This document shows, in pieces, positions 35,784-43,609 of a stretch of 64,000 nucleotides of DNA. The position numbers and the translations under genes were made by a program. Source of the DNA: CAVPGP01 sp963704025 (lineage in GTDB: Bacteria > Actinomycetota > Thermoleophilia > Gaiellales > Gaiellaceae); assembly GCA_963704025.1 (NCBI GenBank), contig CAVPGP010000001.1:372001-436000 (forward strand), read 5' to 3'. Position 1 is the stretch's first letter, and each line of letters opens with the position of its first letter. The notes under the pieces were generated by a model. It was not told the DNA's origin, did not search any database, and was given only the letters and a program-made list of their open reading frames with translations.

Positions 35784-35908
35784 TCGTCTGAAAGCTCCTC
35801 CGTCGCATTGTCCCGCAACATCCGGGGCCACGTCATCCGACTTTCGACCGGTCCTCGCGTGCGAAAGTCCTGAAAAACCCGAAGAACGCCCGGCCGGCCG
35901 ATTGGGGG

Positions 35909-35971
35909 CCGTCTCTGCGTCGAGACGGAGTCGTCGAAACTGGGTCGTCGAAACTGGGTCGTCGAAACTGG
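35909..35971. repeat. Three 14-bp tandem repeats plus hairpin in the glmM-glmS gap
   Basis: The unit TCGTCGAAACTGGG repeats at 35931, 35945 and 35959 (the last one base short). Next to it CCGTCTC (35909-35915) pairs with GAGACGG (35922-35928). Both lie in the 216-bp interval between the glmM stop and glmS start. No T-run follows the hairpin in the direction of transcription. No known glmS riboswitch-ribozyme core was recognised. Confidence 0.7.
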
Positions 35972-35999
35972 TCGAGGAAGGTCGAAGCGGGTCGAGGCG

Positions 36000-37271
36000 T
36001 CAGCCGAGCGCTCGCCGAACGAGGGTGGCGATGCTAGCACAGGCCTCGTCCGCGGCCCGGGCGTCCTCCGCCTCGGCCAGCACCCGGATCAGCGGCTCGG
36101 TGCCGGAGGGCCGGACGAGGATTCGGCCGGTTTCGCCAAGTTTTGCGTCGAATGCGTCGATCTCGTCCCACAGCGGCGAGGGGATCTCGCGCATCGCGAC
36201 GCGGACATTCTGCTTGGCCTGGTGGTACCGGGGCATCTGGGCGGCGGCCTCGGCGAGCGTCGTGCCCTTGATCGCCGCACAGACCAGCAGCCCCGCTGTG
36301 AGGCCGTCCCCGGTGACGTGGTCGCGGAGGTAGATGATGTGGCCCGACTGCTCGCCTCCGAGGACGCCGCCCTCACGGCGCAGAGCCTCGAGAACGTAGC
36401 GGTCGCCCACGTCGGTCGTCACGACCCGGATCCCGCGCTCCCTCATCAACGCGTGGAAGCCGAGGTTCGTCATCGACGTCACCGCGACGAGGTCGACGCC
36501 GAGATGGAGGGCGAGGACGGCGACGATCTGGTCGCCGTCGACGAGCTCGCCGGACGCATCGACGGCGAGCATGCGGTCGCCGTCGCCGTCGAACGCGATC
36601 CCGAGGTCGAATGTGCCGCCGCGGACGAGCTCCTGCAGCGCAGCCATGTCCGTTGCGCCGCAGCCCATGTTGATGTTCGTCCCGTCCGGCTCGTTGCCGA
36701 TGGTCACGACCTCCGCCCCGAGGTGCGCGAAGGCGTGCTCTGCAAGGCCCGAGTAGGAGCCGTTCGCGCAGTCGAGCGCCACGCGCAGCCCGCTGAGGTC
36801 GGTACCGAAGCGCTCGATCACGTGATCGAGGTAGCTGTCCGGCGAGATCCCGACCTGGGCCATCACGTTCCCCGGCGCCGCCGGCGCCGCCGGCGCGTCG
36901 AGCAGCGCCTCCATCTCCTCCTCGGCCGCGTCGGAGAGCTTGTTCCCGTCGCGGTCGAAGAACTTGACGCCGTTGTACTCGGGTGGGTTGTGAGAGGCGG
37001 AGATGACCACGCCGAGGTCGAGCCGGAGGAGCGCGACCGCCGGCGTCGGCAGGACGCCTCCGAGGATCGCGAAGCCGCCGCCCGAGACGACGCCGCGGGC
37101 GAACGCCTGCTCGAGCTCCGGCCCCGAGCCGCGTGTGTCGCGGCCGATGAACGCCGCCCCGCCGTCCGTCCACAGGGAGGCGGCACGACCGAGCTTCTCG
37201 ACGAGCTCGGCGGTCAGGAACTCGCCGACGACTCCACGGACTCCGTCCGTGCCGAAGTATTGGCGGGCCAA
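36000..37271 (-). CDS. glmM: Phosphoglucosamine mutase
   Basis: A 423-residue alpha-D-phosphohexomutase converting glucosamine-6-phosphate to glucosamine-1-phosphate. The phosphoserine loop is VISASHNPPEYNGVKFF near 87-103, the metal loop DGDGDR near 230, the sugar-binding GGEQSGHIIY near 315 and the phosphate-binding RPSGTEPLIRV near 395. It starts at TTG 37271, giving LARQYFGTDGVRG; no ATG or GTG is available at this family-conserved beginning. It is slightly shorter than the usual 440-450. It begins 8 bp after the rpsI stop in an rplM-rpsI-glmM order common in actinobacteria. Confidence 0.94.
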   Translation of the reverse strand: MARQYFGTDGVRGVVGEFLTAELVEKLGRAASLWTDGGAAFIGRDTRGSGPELEQAFARGVVSGGGFAILGGVLPTPAVALLRLDLGVVISASHNPPEYNGVKFFDRDGNKLSDAAEEEMEALLDAPAAPAAPGNVMAQVGISPDSYLDHVIERFGTDLSGLRVALDCANGSYSGLAEHAFAHLGAEVVTIGNEPDGTNINMGCGATDMAALQELVRGGTFDLGIAFDGDGDRMLAVDASGELVDGDQIVAVLALHLGVDLVAVTSMTNLGFHALMRERGIRVVTTDVGDRYVLEALRREGGVLGGEQSGHIIYLRDHVTGDGLTAGLLVCAAIKGTTLAEAAAQMPRYHQAKQNVRVAMREIPSPLWDEIDAFDAKLGETGRILVRPSGTEPLIRVLAEAEDARAADEACASIATLVRRALG

Positions 37272-37279
37272 GAGCCCGG

Positions 37280-37675
37280 CTAGCGCTTGGAGAACTGGGG
37301 CGCCTTGCGCGCCTTGTGGAGGCCGGCCTTCTTGCGCTCGACCTGCCGCGCGTCGCGCGTCAGGAAGCCCTCGCGCTTCAAGGGCGCGCGGAGCTCGGGA
37401 TCGGACTCGACGAGCGCGCGGGCGATGCCGTGCCGGACAGCGCCGGCCTGCCCCGTCGGGCCGCCGCCGTGGACGCGGACGCGGAGGTCGTACCGGCCCT
37501 CGACCCCGGCGACCTTCAGCGGCGCGAGCGCGACCTGGCGCTGGATCGCGCGCGGGAAGTACTCCTCGATCGGCTTGCCGTTGAACCACGTCTGGCCGTC
37601 GCCCGGGCGCAGGATCACGCGCGCGACCGACGTCTTCCGCTTCCCCGTGCCGAGGTACTGAGCCTGCTCTGCCAC
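37280..37675 (-). CDS. rpsI: 30S ribosomal protein S9
   Basis: A 131-residue S9 of normal length. Typical segments are YLGTGKRKTSVARV near 7-20, the GQTWFNGKPIEEYFP stretch, GGGPTGQAGAVRHGIARAL near 85-103 and the C-terminal KKAGLHKARKAPQFSKR whose last residues reach the decoding-site tRNA. It follows rplM by seven bases, the universal L13-S9 pair. Confidence 0.97.
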   Translation of the reverse strand: MAEQAQYLGTGKRKTSVARVILRPGDGQTWFNGKPIEEYFPRAIQRQVALAPLKVAGVEGRYDLRVRVHGGGPTGQAGAVRHGIARALVESDPELRAPLKREGFLTRDARQVERKKAGLHKARKAPQFSKR

Positions 37676-37682
37676 TGTGTCT

Positions 37683-38117
37683 CTAAGCCTCCAACTCGAG
37701 CGGCTCCGGAGCCTGCGCGGTGTGCGGATGCTCCGGGCCTGCGTAGATCTTGAGCTTGGTCAGCTGCGCACGGCCGAGGCGGGTGCGTGGGAGCATCCCC
37801 CTGACGGCCTTGCGCAGCACCTCCGCCGGCTGCCGGTCGAGCTGCTCGCGCAGCGTTCGGCTGCGGAGCCCGCCCGGATACCCGGAGTGGCGGTAGTACA
37901 TCTTCTCGTCGAGCTTCTTGCCGGTGACCGCGATCTTCTCGGCGTTGACGACGACGACGAAATCGCCCGTGTCCACGTGCGGAGTGAACTGCGGCTTCTG
38001 CTTGCCGCGCAGCGTGTCGGCGATCTGCGTCGCGAGCCGGCCAAGGGTCTTGCCCTCGGCGTCGACGACGTACCAGCGGCGCTCGATCTCGCCCGGCTTG
38101 GCGCTGTACGTCTTCAT
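37683..38117 (-). CDS. rplM: 50S ribosomal protein L13
   Basis: A 144-residue L13. The beginning MKTYSAKPGEIERRWYVVDA, GKTLGRLATQIADTLRGK, the central GDFVVVVNAEKIAVTGKK and KMYYRHSGYPGGLRSRT, and the tail VRGMLPRTRLGRAQLTKLKI are all family hallmarks. I preferred ATG 38117, which gives the standard N-terminus; an upstream in-frame ATG at 38138 would add seven residues and lies just after a hairpin with a T-run, so the exact start is open. Confidence 0.95.
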   Translation of the reverse strand: MKTYSAKPGEIERRWYVVDAEGKTLGRLATQIADTLRGKQKPQFTPHVDTGDFVVVVNAEKIAVTGKKLDEKMYYRHSGYPGGLRSRTLREQLDRQPAEVLRKAVRGMLPRTRLGRAQLTKLKIYAGPEHPHTAQAPEPLELEA

Positions 38118-38148
38118 CTGCGGAGTCAGGTTGGTCATGCGAAAAGAG

Positions 38149-38166
38149 GGCGGACAGGAGTCCGCC
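38149..38166 (-). terminator. Hairpin with T-run between the MFS gene and rplM
   Basis: A perfect 7-bp stem, GGCGGAC/GTCCGCC, with a 4-nt loop is followed on the minus strand by CTCTTTTCGC. It lies 22 bp after the MFS stop and directly before the possible rplM start at 38138. It looks like a rho-independent terminator for the MFS gene, but its closeness to rplM also allows a role as a leader attenuator. Confidence 0.55.
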
Positions 38167-38187
38167 GGGGGCGCAGAATAGCAGGAA

Positions 38188-39411
38188 TCAGGCCTCCGGC
38201 TGCAGCGCCGGCGCCTCGCCGAGCGCGCTTCGGCCGGCGATCCAGATCGCCGGCAGCGCCGCGAGTGCCGCCGCCAGCGCGGCGAGCGGAACGACGCCGC
38301 TCGCGCTATAGAGGACGCCCCCGCCGAGCGCGAGCGCGGCGGCAAAGCCGCTCGAGAGCAGGTCGGAGTAGCCGACGAGCCTGCCGCGCTCGGACGGCGA
38401 CGCGAGCGACACGAGCTCCGTCGTCGCCGCGACGTACGAGAGGTTCCACCCGAGCCCGAGCCCGAAGAGGGCGATGCTCATCCCGAGGAGCCCTCCGACC
38501 CAGATCAGCGAGGCGCACGAGAGCGAGACGACGGCCAGCCCGCCGACGAGAGCCGTGCGGCGCCCGATCCGGTCGATCACGTCGCCGACGACGAGCACGA
38601 GCCCGTACATGCCGACGATGTGGACGCTGATGATCGTGAACACGTCGCTCGTCCGGTGGCCGTGCCCGACGGCGATGTAGCCGGAGAGGTTCATCACGCC
38701 GGCCATGACGCCGAAGCTCGCGACCGCGGCCACGAGCGCCGCCGTCACGCCAGGCCGGCGGACGATCTCCCGGAGCGGAGCGGCCGGGCCGGTGTCGGGC
38801 ACGTCGTCGGCGTGGGTGAGCGAGATCGTCTTCGGGTCGGGACGGACGCCGAGCGCGACCAGGAAGCCTGCCAGCATGAAGAGGCCCGCGGAGGCCCACG
38901 GGACGACGAGTCCGGAGGCGGTCAGCTCGGTTCCGGAGAACATCGGCCCGAAGACGAGCGGGCCCCAGATCGCCCCCGACACGGCGCCGAAGAGGACGAA
39001 GGAGATCCCCCGCGCGCGCCTGGCGGGCGGGAACATCTCCGCGGCCGCCGCCCGCGAGAGCAGGATGATGGCCGCCGCGGCGCCCGCGCACGCGAGACCG
39101 AGCAGCACGAGGGTCCCGGAGACCCAGTGGCACCCGAGCGCGACGAGCGACGTTCCGGCGGCGCCGAGCAGGAAGCCGCCGCGGATCACGGGCATGCGCC
39201 CGACGCGGTCCATCGCCCTGCCGGCCGGAAGCACGCCGACCGCGCCGGCGATCAGGAAGATCGCGGGGCCGAGCCCGAGGATGCCCTCGATCCCCGTCAC
39301 GACCACGAGCGTCTTCGTGGCGAGCGCGGCGGCCAGCTGGAACATCCCGGACAGACACACGAGCCCGGCGGCGAGGAGGAACGCGTTCCGCTTGACGGGA
39401 TAGCCCTGCAC
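38188..39411 (-). CDS. MFS transporter
   Basis: A 407-residue major facilitator of about twelve hydrophobic segments. The cytoplasmic motif-A loop appears as GRAMDRVGRMPVIRGG near 61-76 and again after the second bundle half as VIDRIGRRTALVGG near 280. A loop of some 30 residues (RPDPKTISLTHADDVPDTGP) separates the halves. I chose GTG 39411, four bases after the stop of the UDG-like gene. Substrate not identifiable; multidrug or sugar efflux would be a guess. Confidence 0.85.
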   Translation of the reverse strand: MQGYPVKRNAFLLAAGLVCLSGMFQLAAALATKTLVVVTGIEGILGLGPAIFLIAGAVGVLPAGRAMDRVGRMPVIRGGFLLGAAGTSLVALGCHWVSGTLVLLGLACAGAAAAIILLSRAAAAEMFPPARRARGISFVLFGAVSGAIWGPLVFGPMFSGTELTASGLVVPWASAGLFMLAGFLVALGVRPDPKTISLTHADDVPDTGPAAPLREIVRRPGVTAALVAAVASFGVMAGVMNLSGYIAVGHGHRTSDVFTIISVHIVGMYGLVLVVGDVIDRIGRRTALVGGLAVVSLSCASLIWVGGLLGMSIALFGLGLGWNLSYVAATTELVSLASPSERGRLVGYSDLLSSGFAAALALGGGVLYSASGVVPLAALAAALAALPAIWIAGRSALGEAPALQPEA

Positions 39412-39415
39412 GGTC

Positions 39416-39946
39416 TTATCGAAGCAGTTCGGCCAGCGCGCGCGACAGGCCCTCGGCGAACTCGCGGGCGCCGCCCCGGGCCGGATGGCGCACGTACTCC
39501 CCGCCGAGCGCCGCTTGCGCGACTCGGCCGACGGCGATCGTGCGCCGACCCACGGCGAGCGGGGCGAGGAAGCGCCTGCCCGCATCGACCTCCGCGCGCG
39601 TTGGGCGGCGGTTCGTGCGCTCCGTGCCCGGGTGCGTCGGCACGACGTTCCAGAGCAGGACGCTGCCCGCGAGGCCGAGCTCTCCGAGCACGCGGTGGAC
39701 GATCGTGGCCGTCGCCTCCCCCGGCCCGGTTCCGCTGAGCTGACGCTCGGAGGTGAACGGGATCCCGGAGACGCGCGTGCCGCGGTAGCCCGGCGCCTCA
39801 CCGACGAGCAGGACGGGGGCGTCCGATCGCGAGGCGAGATAGTCCGCCAGACGGTCGCGAAGAAGTGCAGCGCGCTCGCCGTCGCGATAGAAGTTGAACG
39901 TGGCGCCGATCTCCGCCCCCGCCAGGTCGTCGACGAGCTCGATCAC
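39416..39946 (-). CDS. Uracil-DNA-glycosylase-superfamily protein
   Basis: A 176-residue protein of the UDG fold. The catalytic-loop motif is VLLVGEAPGYRGTRVSGIPF near 48-67 (GEAPG of family 4/5-like enzymes), and LLWNVVPTHPG near 100 is the equivalent of the later NxxP loop. It lacks the cysteine cluster usual for family-4 iron-sulfur UDGs. It probably excises uracil or another damaged base, but a non-DNA role is possible. I chose GTG 39946, next to the divergent phospholipase-D start; GTG 39955 would overlap it. Confidence 0.7.
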   Translation of the reverse strand: MIELVDDLAGAEIGATFNFYRDGERAALLRDRLADYLASRSDAPVLLVGEAPGYRGTRVSGIPFTSERQLSGTGPGEATATIVHRVLGELGLAGSVLLWNVVPTHPGTERTNRRPTRAEVDAGRRFLAPLAVGRRTIAVGRVAQAALGGEYVRHPARGGAREFAEGLSRALAELLR

Positions 39947-39947
39947 G

Positions 39948-40976
39948 GTGCGCACTCTGACCGACGGAGGGCAGCCGGCGCTCGGCGTGGCGCAGCTCCT
40001 GGCGCTCTTCGTCGCTGAGGCGGGGGAGTCGCTCGACATCGCGCAATACGACTTCCACCTCGGCGCGGAGACCGGTGCCCTCGTCGGCACGGCGATCCGG
40101 GATGCCGCGAAGCGCGGCGTCAGGGTCCGGATCGTCTACGACGTCGACCATCCGAACCCGGTCCCCGTGCCGCCGCCGCCGGAGCCGGACGTGGAGATGA
40201 TCGCGTCGCTCCGCGTCCCTCACCGCGCGATTGCCGGGGTGCCGGACCTGATGCACCACAAGTACGTCGTGCGAGACCGGCACACCGTGTGGACGGGCTC
40301 CGTCAACTGGACCGACGATTCCTGGTCGCGACAGGAGAACGTCTTCGCCGTCGTCGACTCGTCGGCTCTCGCACGGGCCTACACGCTCGACTTCGAGGAG
40401 CTGTGGGAGGGCGGCATCGTGGCGGCGTCGGGCACCGTCGAGCCTCGCCCCGTGAAGGTGGACGGCCTCGAGGTGCGCCCGTGGTTCACGCCCGGGAACG
40501 GCGACGCGCTCTCGCACCGGATCGCCAAGGCGATCGGGAAGGCGCGTCGCCGCGTGCGGATCTGCTCGCCCGTGATCACGGCCGCGCCGGTGCTCTCGAC
40601 GCTCGCGCAGGTCGCGGCGGAAGGGCGCGTCGACACGGCCGGGTGCGTCGACGCGACGCAGATGGCAGACGTCAAGCGGCAGTGGATCGCAAACGGCAAC
40701 GTTGCCTGGAAGCTGCCGCTCTTCGAACAGATGCTGGTGCTTCCCTTCACCGGGAAGAACTCGACGCCGTGGGCGCCGGGGTCGCTGCGCGACTACATGC
40801 ACGCCAAGGTGACCGTCGCCGACGACACGGTCTTCCTCGGCTCGTTCAACCTCTCCCGCTCGGGCGAGCGAAACGCGGAGAACATGCTCGAGCTGCACGA
40901 TGCCGCGCTCGCCGACGCGCTGGCGGCCTACGTCGACGAGGTGCGGGGGCGCTACCCGAGGGTCTCGCTGCCGTGA
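39948..40976 (+). CDS. Phospholipase D-like HKD protein
   Basis: A 342-residue protein with two HKD motifs, HHKYVVRDRHTVWTGSVNWT near 103-122 and HAKVTVADDTVFLGSFNLS near 285-303, which together form one PLD-type active site through phosphohistidine chemistry. Members cut phospholipids, nucleic acids or other phosphodiesters. No signal peptide or membrane segment is seen, so the protein is probably cytoplasmic. Starts at GTG 39948; its stop overlaps the acylphosphatase start by four bases. The neighbouring UDG-like gene makes a DNA-related role possible, but nothing in the sequence proves it. Confidence 0.8.
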   Translation: MRTLTDGGQPALGVAQLLALFVAEAGESLDIAQYDFHLGAETGALVGTAIRDAAKRGVRVRIVYDVDHPNPVPVPPPPEPDVEMIASLRVPHRAIAGVPDLMHHKYVVRDRHTVWTGSVNWTDDSWSRQENVFAVVDSSALARAYTLDFEELWEGGIVAASGTVEPRPVKVDGLEVRPWFTPGNGDALSHRIAKAIGKARRRVRICSPVITAAPVLSTLAQVAAEGRVDTAGCVDATQMADVKRQWIANGNVAWKLPLFEQMLVLPFTGKNSTPWAPGSLRDYMHAKVTVADDTVFLGSFNLSRSGERNAENMLELHDAALADALAAYVDEVRGRYPRVSLP

Positions 40977-41239
40977 TCCGGCGGCGCGTCTTCGTGCACG
41001 GGCGGGTCCAGGGCGTCCTCTTCCGCGACACGACACGCCGCCATGCCCTGCAGCGCGGCGTGGCGGGCTGGGTGCGAAACCGCCCCGACGGCAGCGTCGA
41101 AGCGGTCTTCGAGGGCGAGCCGGACGCGGTCGACCGGCTCGTCGAGCTCTGCCGCGAGGGGCCGCGGGGCGCGGCCGTCGAGCGGGTCGACGTCAGCGAC
41201 GAGGAGCCCGAAGGGCTCACGGGCTTCGGCGTCGGCTAG
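40973..41239 (+). CDS. acyP: Acylphosphatase
   Basis: An 88-residue acylphosphatase that hydrolyses carboxyl-phosphate bonds. The phosphate-binding loop and catalytic Arg are in GRVQGVLFRDTTRRHA near 10-25, and the catalytic Asn is in GWVRNRPDGSVEAVFEG near 33-49. In the first signature Leu-Phe replaces the more usual V/F-F, a mild change. GTG 40973 overlaps the stop of the HKD gene (GTGA). Confidence 0.92.
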   Translation: MIRRRVFVHGRVQGVLFRDTTRRHALQRGVAGWVRNRPDGSVEAVFEGEPDAVDRLVELCREGPRGAAVERVDVSDEEPEGLTGFGVG

Positions 41240-41253
41240 AGGCTAGGAATCAT

Positions 41254-41688
41254 CTAGGCCGCTCCCGCCTCCATTCCGATCGGCTGGGACTCGCTCGTCA
41301 CGGATGCCGCGCGCTTCCAGACGTTGTTCAGGTGCTCCTGCATGTACGGCAGCTCGAACGGCAGGAAGACGAGCGCGATCAGGTAGAAGATGAAGCCGAG
41401 CCCGCGGCTGATCCGCGTCTCGCTCCCTGCCTTCTCTTCGGCCTGCACGATTCGTCCAAGCGTGTTCCACGTCGAGACGAACGGCGGCACGATCACGAAC
41501 GCCCCGAGCGTGATCGCGATCACCGAGGTGACCGGGCTCGTGCCGATCCCGTAGTCGCGGAGCTCTCGGTTGATCTTGTAGTACCAGACGACGTAGTAGA
41601 TCCCGAACGTGATCAGGGCGAGGAAGAACGTGCCCCACGGGCTGCGGATCTTCGCGGTGCCCTGGCCGATCTGAACCTCATGTGCCAT
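41254..41688 (-). CDS. DUF4234 membrane protein
   Basis: A 144-residue membrane protein with three hydrophobic segments (about 18-40, 55-75 and 95-115). The first contains RSPWGTFFLALITFGIYYVV followed by WYYKINRELRDYG, the signature of DUF4234 proteins, whose function is unknown. AGGAGG lies upstream of ATG 41688. It is followed on the same strand, upstream, by the Glu/Pro/Val-repeat protein gene. Confidence 0.8.
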   Translation of the reverse strand: MAHEVQIGQGTAKIRSPWGTFFLALITFGIYYVVWYYKINRELRDYGIGTSPVTSVIAITLGAFVIVPPFVSTWNTLGRIVQAEEKAGSETRISRGLGFIFYLIALVFLPFELPYMQEHLNNVWKRAASVTSESQPIGMEAGAA

Positions 41689-41712
41689 GCCTACCTCCTC
41701 GGCTTCGTGTGA

Positions 41713-42321
41713 TCAGGCTTCCGGTTCCAGGAAGGCGCAGGGCCGCCGGTCTCCCGGGAGCGGCGAGGGGCCGACCCTGAGGACGACCTGGCCCTCGACG
41801 CGTTCACCGGGCTGCGGAGGCGGGCCCTCCGCCTCCCGGACCGCATAGGCCCCTTCCGAGAGGAAGAAGAGGACGTGGCCCACGACGGGCGCCGGCTCTG
41901 GCGGCGTTTCGGCCACCGGCTCTGCAGGCTCCTCGACGACCGGTTCGACGGGCTCCTCGGCAGCCGGCTCGATGGGCTCCTCGGCAGCCGGCTCCGCAGG
42001 CTCCTCGGCGACCGGCCCGACGGGCACCTCGGTAGCCGGTTCGGCGGGCTCCTCGACCGGCTCTGTGTCCCCGACCGGCTCTGTGTCCCCGACCGGCTCT
42101 GTGCCCTCGACCGGCTCTGTGCCCTCGACCGGCTCTGTGCCCTCGACCGGCTCTGCGTCCTCGACCGGCTCGTGCAGGCCGTGGATCAGTTCCTCGAGCC
42201 TGTCGAGATGCTCGCGCACGCGCCGGAGATCCGACCCTCCGGTCGCCCCCGGCCTGCCGAAGAGGATCTCTCCCAGCCGGCGGCCCGGCCGTGGGTCTCC
42301 GTCGCGTCGCTTCCGCATCAT
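41713..42321 (-). CDS. Glu/Pro/Val-repeat protein
   Basis: A 202-residue acidic protein of unknown function. A basic N-terminus and a helix (SDLRRVREHLDRLEELIHGL near 31-50) precede a low-complexity region of TEPVEG/TEPVGD hexapeptides and then EPAAEEP-type repeats (about 52-135). The C-terminal 60 residues form a small beta-like domain (VGHVLFFLSEGAYAVREAEG ... GEVEGQVVLRVGPSPLPGD-type). I chose ATG 42321, which has GGAG 6 bp upstream. The repeats probably make an extended spacer between the helix and the domain. It lies 55 bp after the MshEN gene on the same strand. Confidence 0.65.
   Translation of the reverse strand: MMRKRRDGDPRPGRRLGEILFGRPGATGGSDLRRVREHLDRLEELIHGLHEPVEDAEPVEGTEPVEGTEPVEGTEPVGDTEPVGDTEPVEEPAEPATEVPVGPVAEEPAEPAAEEPIEPAAEEPVEPVVEEPAEPVAETPPEPAPVVGHVLFFLSEGAYAVREAEGPPPQPGERVEGQVVLRVGPSPLPGDRRPCAFLEPEA
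42053..42160. repeat. Six 18-bp tandem repeats in the Glu/Pro/Val-repeat gene
   Basis: Units of 18 bp (TCGACCGGCTCTGTGCCC-like) start at 42053, 42071, 42089, 42107, 42125 and 42143, with a partial seventh. Each encodes six residues. Units differ at only one to three positions, so the number may vary between strains. Confidence 0.85.
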
Positions 42322-42375
42322 CTCTCGCTCCACAAACGGCCGCTTCTGCCGCCGCGGGCGGAGTCCTGCACTGCC

Positions 42376-42873
42376 CTAGGGCTTGTAGCCCTGCAGCAGC
42401 ATCCGCCAGGCGTGCCGGATGTCCGCGAGCTCGGTGACCGCGAAGGCGACCGGCCGCGTGATCGCCGCCTGGATCTCCGCTAGCCCCTTGCTCGTCGGGT
42501 CGGCAACCGCCACGAGCAGCTTCCCCTCGTCGAGGAAGCGCACCGGGATCGCAGCAAGCCGCTGCCCGAGCTCCGGATTGAGGAAGGCGGCCGCGCCCGG
42601 GTCGACCGACAGGTGCTGGATGTCGACGTAGTCGATCCCGTACTGCGTCGCCAGGGCGCGTGCGAGATCCTGGGGGAAGAGAAAGCCGGCCTCGATCAGC
42701 ACCTCGCCGAGCCGCTTGCCGCTGCTGGCCTGGGTACGAAGCGCCTCGTCGAGCTGTTCGGGCGTCAGCAGCCTGCTCCGCAGCAGGACTGCGCCGAGGT
42801 GAGGGCGCGTCTCACCTTCGAAGTACTGGTGGTCCAGGCGAGGCAGGTAGCGCCCGGTCTCGAGAGAGCTCAT
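42376..42873 (-). CDS. Stand-alone MshEN (T2SSE_N) domain protein, candidate c-di-GMP receptor
   Basis: A 165-residue protein equal to the N-terminal module of type II secretion / type IV pilus ATPases, without the ATPase. Residues 27-50 (HLGAVLLRSRLLTPEQ...Q) and 56-79 (RLGEVLIEAGFLFPQD...Q) are two 24-residue motifs with a five-residue spacer (ASSGK), which is the published layout of the c-di-GMP-binding MshEN domain. The second copy matches fully; in the first, His replaces the leading Arg and Arg the central Gly. A NxD-like second subdomain (IPVRFLDEGKLLVAVADPTS) follows. ATG 42873 has AGGAGG 9 bp upstream. No pilus genes are adjacent. Confidence 0.78.
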   Translation of the reverse strand: MSSLETGRYLPRLDHQYFEGETRPHLGAVLLRSRLLTPEQLDEALRTQASSGKRLGEVLIEAGFLFPQDLARALATQYGIDYVDIQHLSVDPGAAAFLNPELGQRLAAIPVRFLDEGKLLVAVADPTSKGLAEIQAAITRPVAFAVTELADIRHAWRMLLQGYKP

Positions 42874-42952
42874 CCGCAGTGTCCTCCTGTTGGTGATGCA
42901 AGCCGCGATCTCACCATCGGCCGCCGCGGCGCCGCGAACACCCCCCAAACGG

Positions 42953-43609
42953 TTAGGTCGAAAGGAGCGCAGGCCCTCGAACGGGTGATCCAGCGGCGTC
43001 GTAGGCCGCGATCTCCACACGCGCCGCGGGGGACGCAGGCAGCTCCTCCCGGAGCAGCGAGAAGACGACGGCGTCACGCGGCTCGTCCCCGGGCCTGCGT
43101 CCCGGCAGGCGCCGGCGGAGCCTCGCCTCCTCCGTGTAGCCCAGCTTGCGCGGCACCTTCAGGCTGCGCTCGTTCGAGGGATCGACCTTGATCTCGATCC
43201 GCTCCGCGCCGGCCAGCTCGAGGCCCGCCCGCGTCAGCGCCGCGGTCGCCTCGGTCGCGATCCCCTGCCCACCGGCCGCGGCGCTCACCCAGTAGCCGAT
43301 CTCGAACGCGGCCGGCCCCACGCGTGTGTGCAGCCCCGAGCCGCCGAGAACCTCGGACTCGTCGCCCGAGAAGATCGCGTAGACGAAGTCCTCGCCGTGG
43401 TCGAAGTTGCCGCGGAACAGCCGCAGCAGGTCGACCTTCTGCGCCAGCGTCTGCGGCTCGTCGTACGCCCACGGCATCCAGGGGCGGAGATGGTCGAGGC
43501 TCGCATCCACCGCCGCCTTCAGGAGCGGCGCGTCGCGCGGCTCCCAGCAGCGGATCACGAGCCGCTCGGTCTCGATGCGGTACGGGGGAGGAGCCGGAGC
43601 CTGCCTCAC
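42953..43609 (-). CDS. GNAT-family N-acetyltransferase (RimJ/RimL-like)
   Basis: A 218-residue acetyltransferase. RIETERLVIRCWEPRDAPLL near 11-30 is the RimJ/RimL-type opening, FEIGYWVSAAAGGQGIATEA near 105-124 carries the acetyl-CoA pyrophosphate loop (G-Q-G-I-A), and RIEIKVDPSNERSLKVPRKL near 145-164 the C-terminal N-x-x-S-x-x-V-x-x-K-L motif. The last 45 residues extend beyond the fold. GTG 43609 overlaps the guaA stop by four bases. It probably acetylates a protein N-terminus or small amine; the substrate is not deducible. Confidence 0.87.
   Translation of the reverse strand: MRQAPAPPPYRIETERLVIRCWEPRDAPLLKAAVDASLDHLRPWMPWAYDEPQTLAQKVDLLRLFRGNFDHGEDFVYAIFSGDESEVLGGSGLHTRVGPAAFEIGYWVSAAAGGQGIATEATAALTRAGLELAGAERIEIKVDPSNERSLKVPRKLGYTEEARLRRRLPGRRPGDEPRDAVVFSLLREELPASPAARVEIAAYDAAGSPVRGPALLST

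Noticed and set aside
33091..35808. 905-codon minus-strand frame overlapping glmS and LysR.
   Set aside because: Low-complexity Arg-rich translation in a shifted frame of glmS; the glmS frame has full catalytic motifs.
35784..35999. A glmS ribozyme upstream of glmS.
   Set aside because: I could not find the conserved ribozyme core; only simple tandem repeats and one short hairpin are present.
42053..42160. CRISPR-like regular repeats.
   Set aside because: Units of 18 bp without spacers, in frame within a coding gene, encoding a hexapeptide repeat.
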